Positions 32,208 through 33,132 of a DNA stretch of 33,132 nt are shown here, in pieces (position 1 is the first letter of the stretch; each line of letters starts with the position of its first letter). The stretch comes from Verrucomicrobiota bacterium (GTDB lineage: Bacteria > Verrucomicrobiota > Verrucomicrobiia > Opitutales > UBA2995). The stretch covers positions 1 to 33,132 of the forward strand of contig JAQBYJ010000064.1 of the NCBI GenBank assembly GCA_027622555.1, read 5' to 3'. The notes beneath the pieces are model-generated. The model made no database searches. It had not been told where the DNA came from and was given only the letters and a program-made list of their open reading frames with translations. Position numbers and translations under genes: made by a program.

Positions 32208-33132
32208 CTAAAACAGCCACTTTCGGAATTCCTCGATTCCGAGAGCCGGTTCCTTTGCCTCAGCCATGAGCCGGGCAATCTCTTTGGTAAACCGCTCACG
32301 CACTTTCCGATAATCGAACTTCTCATAGAAATTGATCAATTCATCCGGATCCTTTTTCAGATCGAAGAGCCATGGTTTGTCTTTGTCAGAGATCACGAGT
32401 TTGTAACTATCGGAAACCGCAGCTACCCAACTGGGATGCATGGTTGTTCCCCGAATGTAGATGATTTCTTCATCCTGGATATTCATCTTTGAATTTTGGA
32501 AATGATCGGACAAATCCCTTCCTTGAGCTACAAAGCCATCGCCCTCAATGCCCATTAAAGAAAACAGGGTCGGACCAAAATCAACGGAGGTCATTGCCGA
32601 GTGGATTACCTTTCCGGCCGGCACTATCCCCGGTTGCTTCCACAAGAATGCGACTTTGGCTGAGGCTTCGAAGGGAATTCCTTTGTTGTGCTTCCGATGT
32701 TCTCCCATCAGGTCACCGTGATCGGAAGTGAAGACCACGATGGTGTTGTCCTCCAGATTCAAGCGTTTCAGCTCGTTCGCTAACCTTCCCATGTTGTCAT
32801 CTATGCATTCAACCATGCCAAAGTAGGCAGCCATCTGGCCCTGATTCAACTTCCTGTCCTTTATGTAATTATTACCCTGAAACGGGCTCCATCCTGGATT
32901 CTGTTCATCGGTTTTGAACATCGTCTTGGGTTCTTTAAAGGTCAGGTCTTTGTATTTGCTTGCATAGGGCTCACGCACTGTATTCGGGCCATGCGGATCC
33001 GGCAGACTCAACATCACACAAAACGGATTGTCTTTAGGGCACTTTGAATAATCAGTTTTTCTTTAGTTGAGACAAATAAAAGTTCTTGGTGGATTCGGAC
33101 ACACAGGATTAATACTGTAGATCCGACTGATT
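32208..33132 (-). pseudogene. sulfatase, C-terminal part, with a probable frameshift and cut by the window edge
   Basis: The long frame (from about 33017 to 32208) is the C-terminal part of an arylsulfatase/choline-sulfatase-like enzyme: MLSLPDPHGPNTVREPY, VECIDDNMGRLANEL, VVFTSDHGDLMGEHRKHNKG (metal Asp-His and Lys), GIEEFRKWLF at the end. In frame, FCVMLSLPDPHGP extends back to KTDYSKCPKDNP and then hits TAA near 33066. In another frame, VSESTKNFYLSQLKK leads exactly into KTDYSKCP if one base is added to the run of five T (33056-33060). The catalytic Cys-x-Pro-Ser-Arg site lies beyond the edge. The broken state may be a real pseudogene or a homopolymer error. Sulfatases desulfate algal or mucosal polysaccharides. 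Confidence 0.75.

Noticed and set aside
1-33132. Transposon, prophage or integrative element boundaries
   Set aside because: No transposase, integrase, phage gene, tRNA or attachment-like duplication was found in the window.

Overview
The window looks like a chromosomal segment of a Verrucomicrobiota bacterium, probably Opitutae/Opitutales-like. This is inferred from gene content (sulfatase, PQQ-type propeller, PhoD phosphatase, a TolB/TPR protein family with a membrane N-terminus, paired minimal nucleotidyltransferase modules) and from short palindromic repeats between genes. No rRNA or tRNA gene was recognised, so the taxonomy is tentative. No transposase, integrase or CRISPR array was seen.

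Region 1 (1-10 kb) is accessory and visibly decaying. It holds a secreted beta-propeller with an EF-hand-like insert, a small membrane protein, a copper amine oxidase that has lost its whole catalytic domain by an in-frame deletion, a 3-copy 91-bp tandem repeat, a VapBC toxin-antitoxin pair, a frameshifted M20 amidohydrolase, and two nucleotidyltransferase/partner modules, one with its active site deleted. Three or four shards of older genes surround an intact class I DAHP synthase.

Region 2 (10-14.1 kb) carries ordinary metabolic genes on the plus strand: a secreted PhoD-like phosphatase, an Nramp-related transporter lacking the canonical metal motif, and a DUF1697 protein.

Region 3 (14.2-27.9 kb) is a thirteen-gene plus-strand operon with short gaps or overlaps. 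The order is pyruvate phosphate dikinase, a group 3b-type NiFe (sulf)hydrogenase in the order beta / cyclic-nucleotide-binding protein / gamma / delta / alpha, a maturation protease, a zinc-finger-less HypA, HypF, HypC, HypD, HypE and FdhD. It should make a cytoplasmic NAD(P)-linked hydrogenase with its cyanide/CO ligand machinery. HypB is absent here, and ppdK overlaps the first hydrogenase gene by ATGA, which ties PEP/pyruvate interconversion to hydrogen metabolism.

Region 4 (27.9-32 kb) is a minus-strand four-gene cassette transcribed toward the hydrogenase operon: papain/C39-like peptidase, RLAN-domain RimK-like ATP-grasp ligase, GCS2 carboxylate-amine ligase and N-formylglutamate amidohydrolase-like enzyme. 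It is a compact set for making and trimming amide bonds on an unknown small molecule or peptide, and is the best candidate here for an undescribed pathway.

The right edge (32.2 kb to the end) is the C-terminal part of a sulfatase, apparently frameshifted in a homopolymer. Two lesions (M20 gene, sulfatase) are single-base homopolymer contractions, so consensus error must be excluded before calling them pseudogenes. The two internal deletions are large, in frame, and not explained that way.
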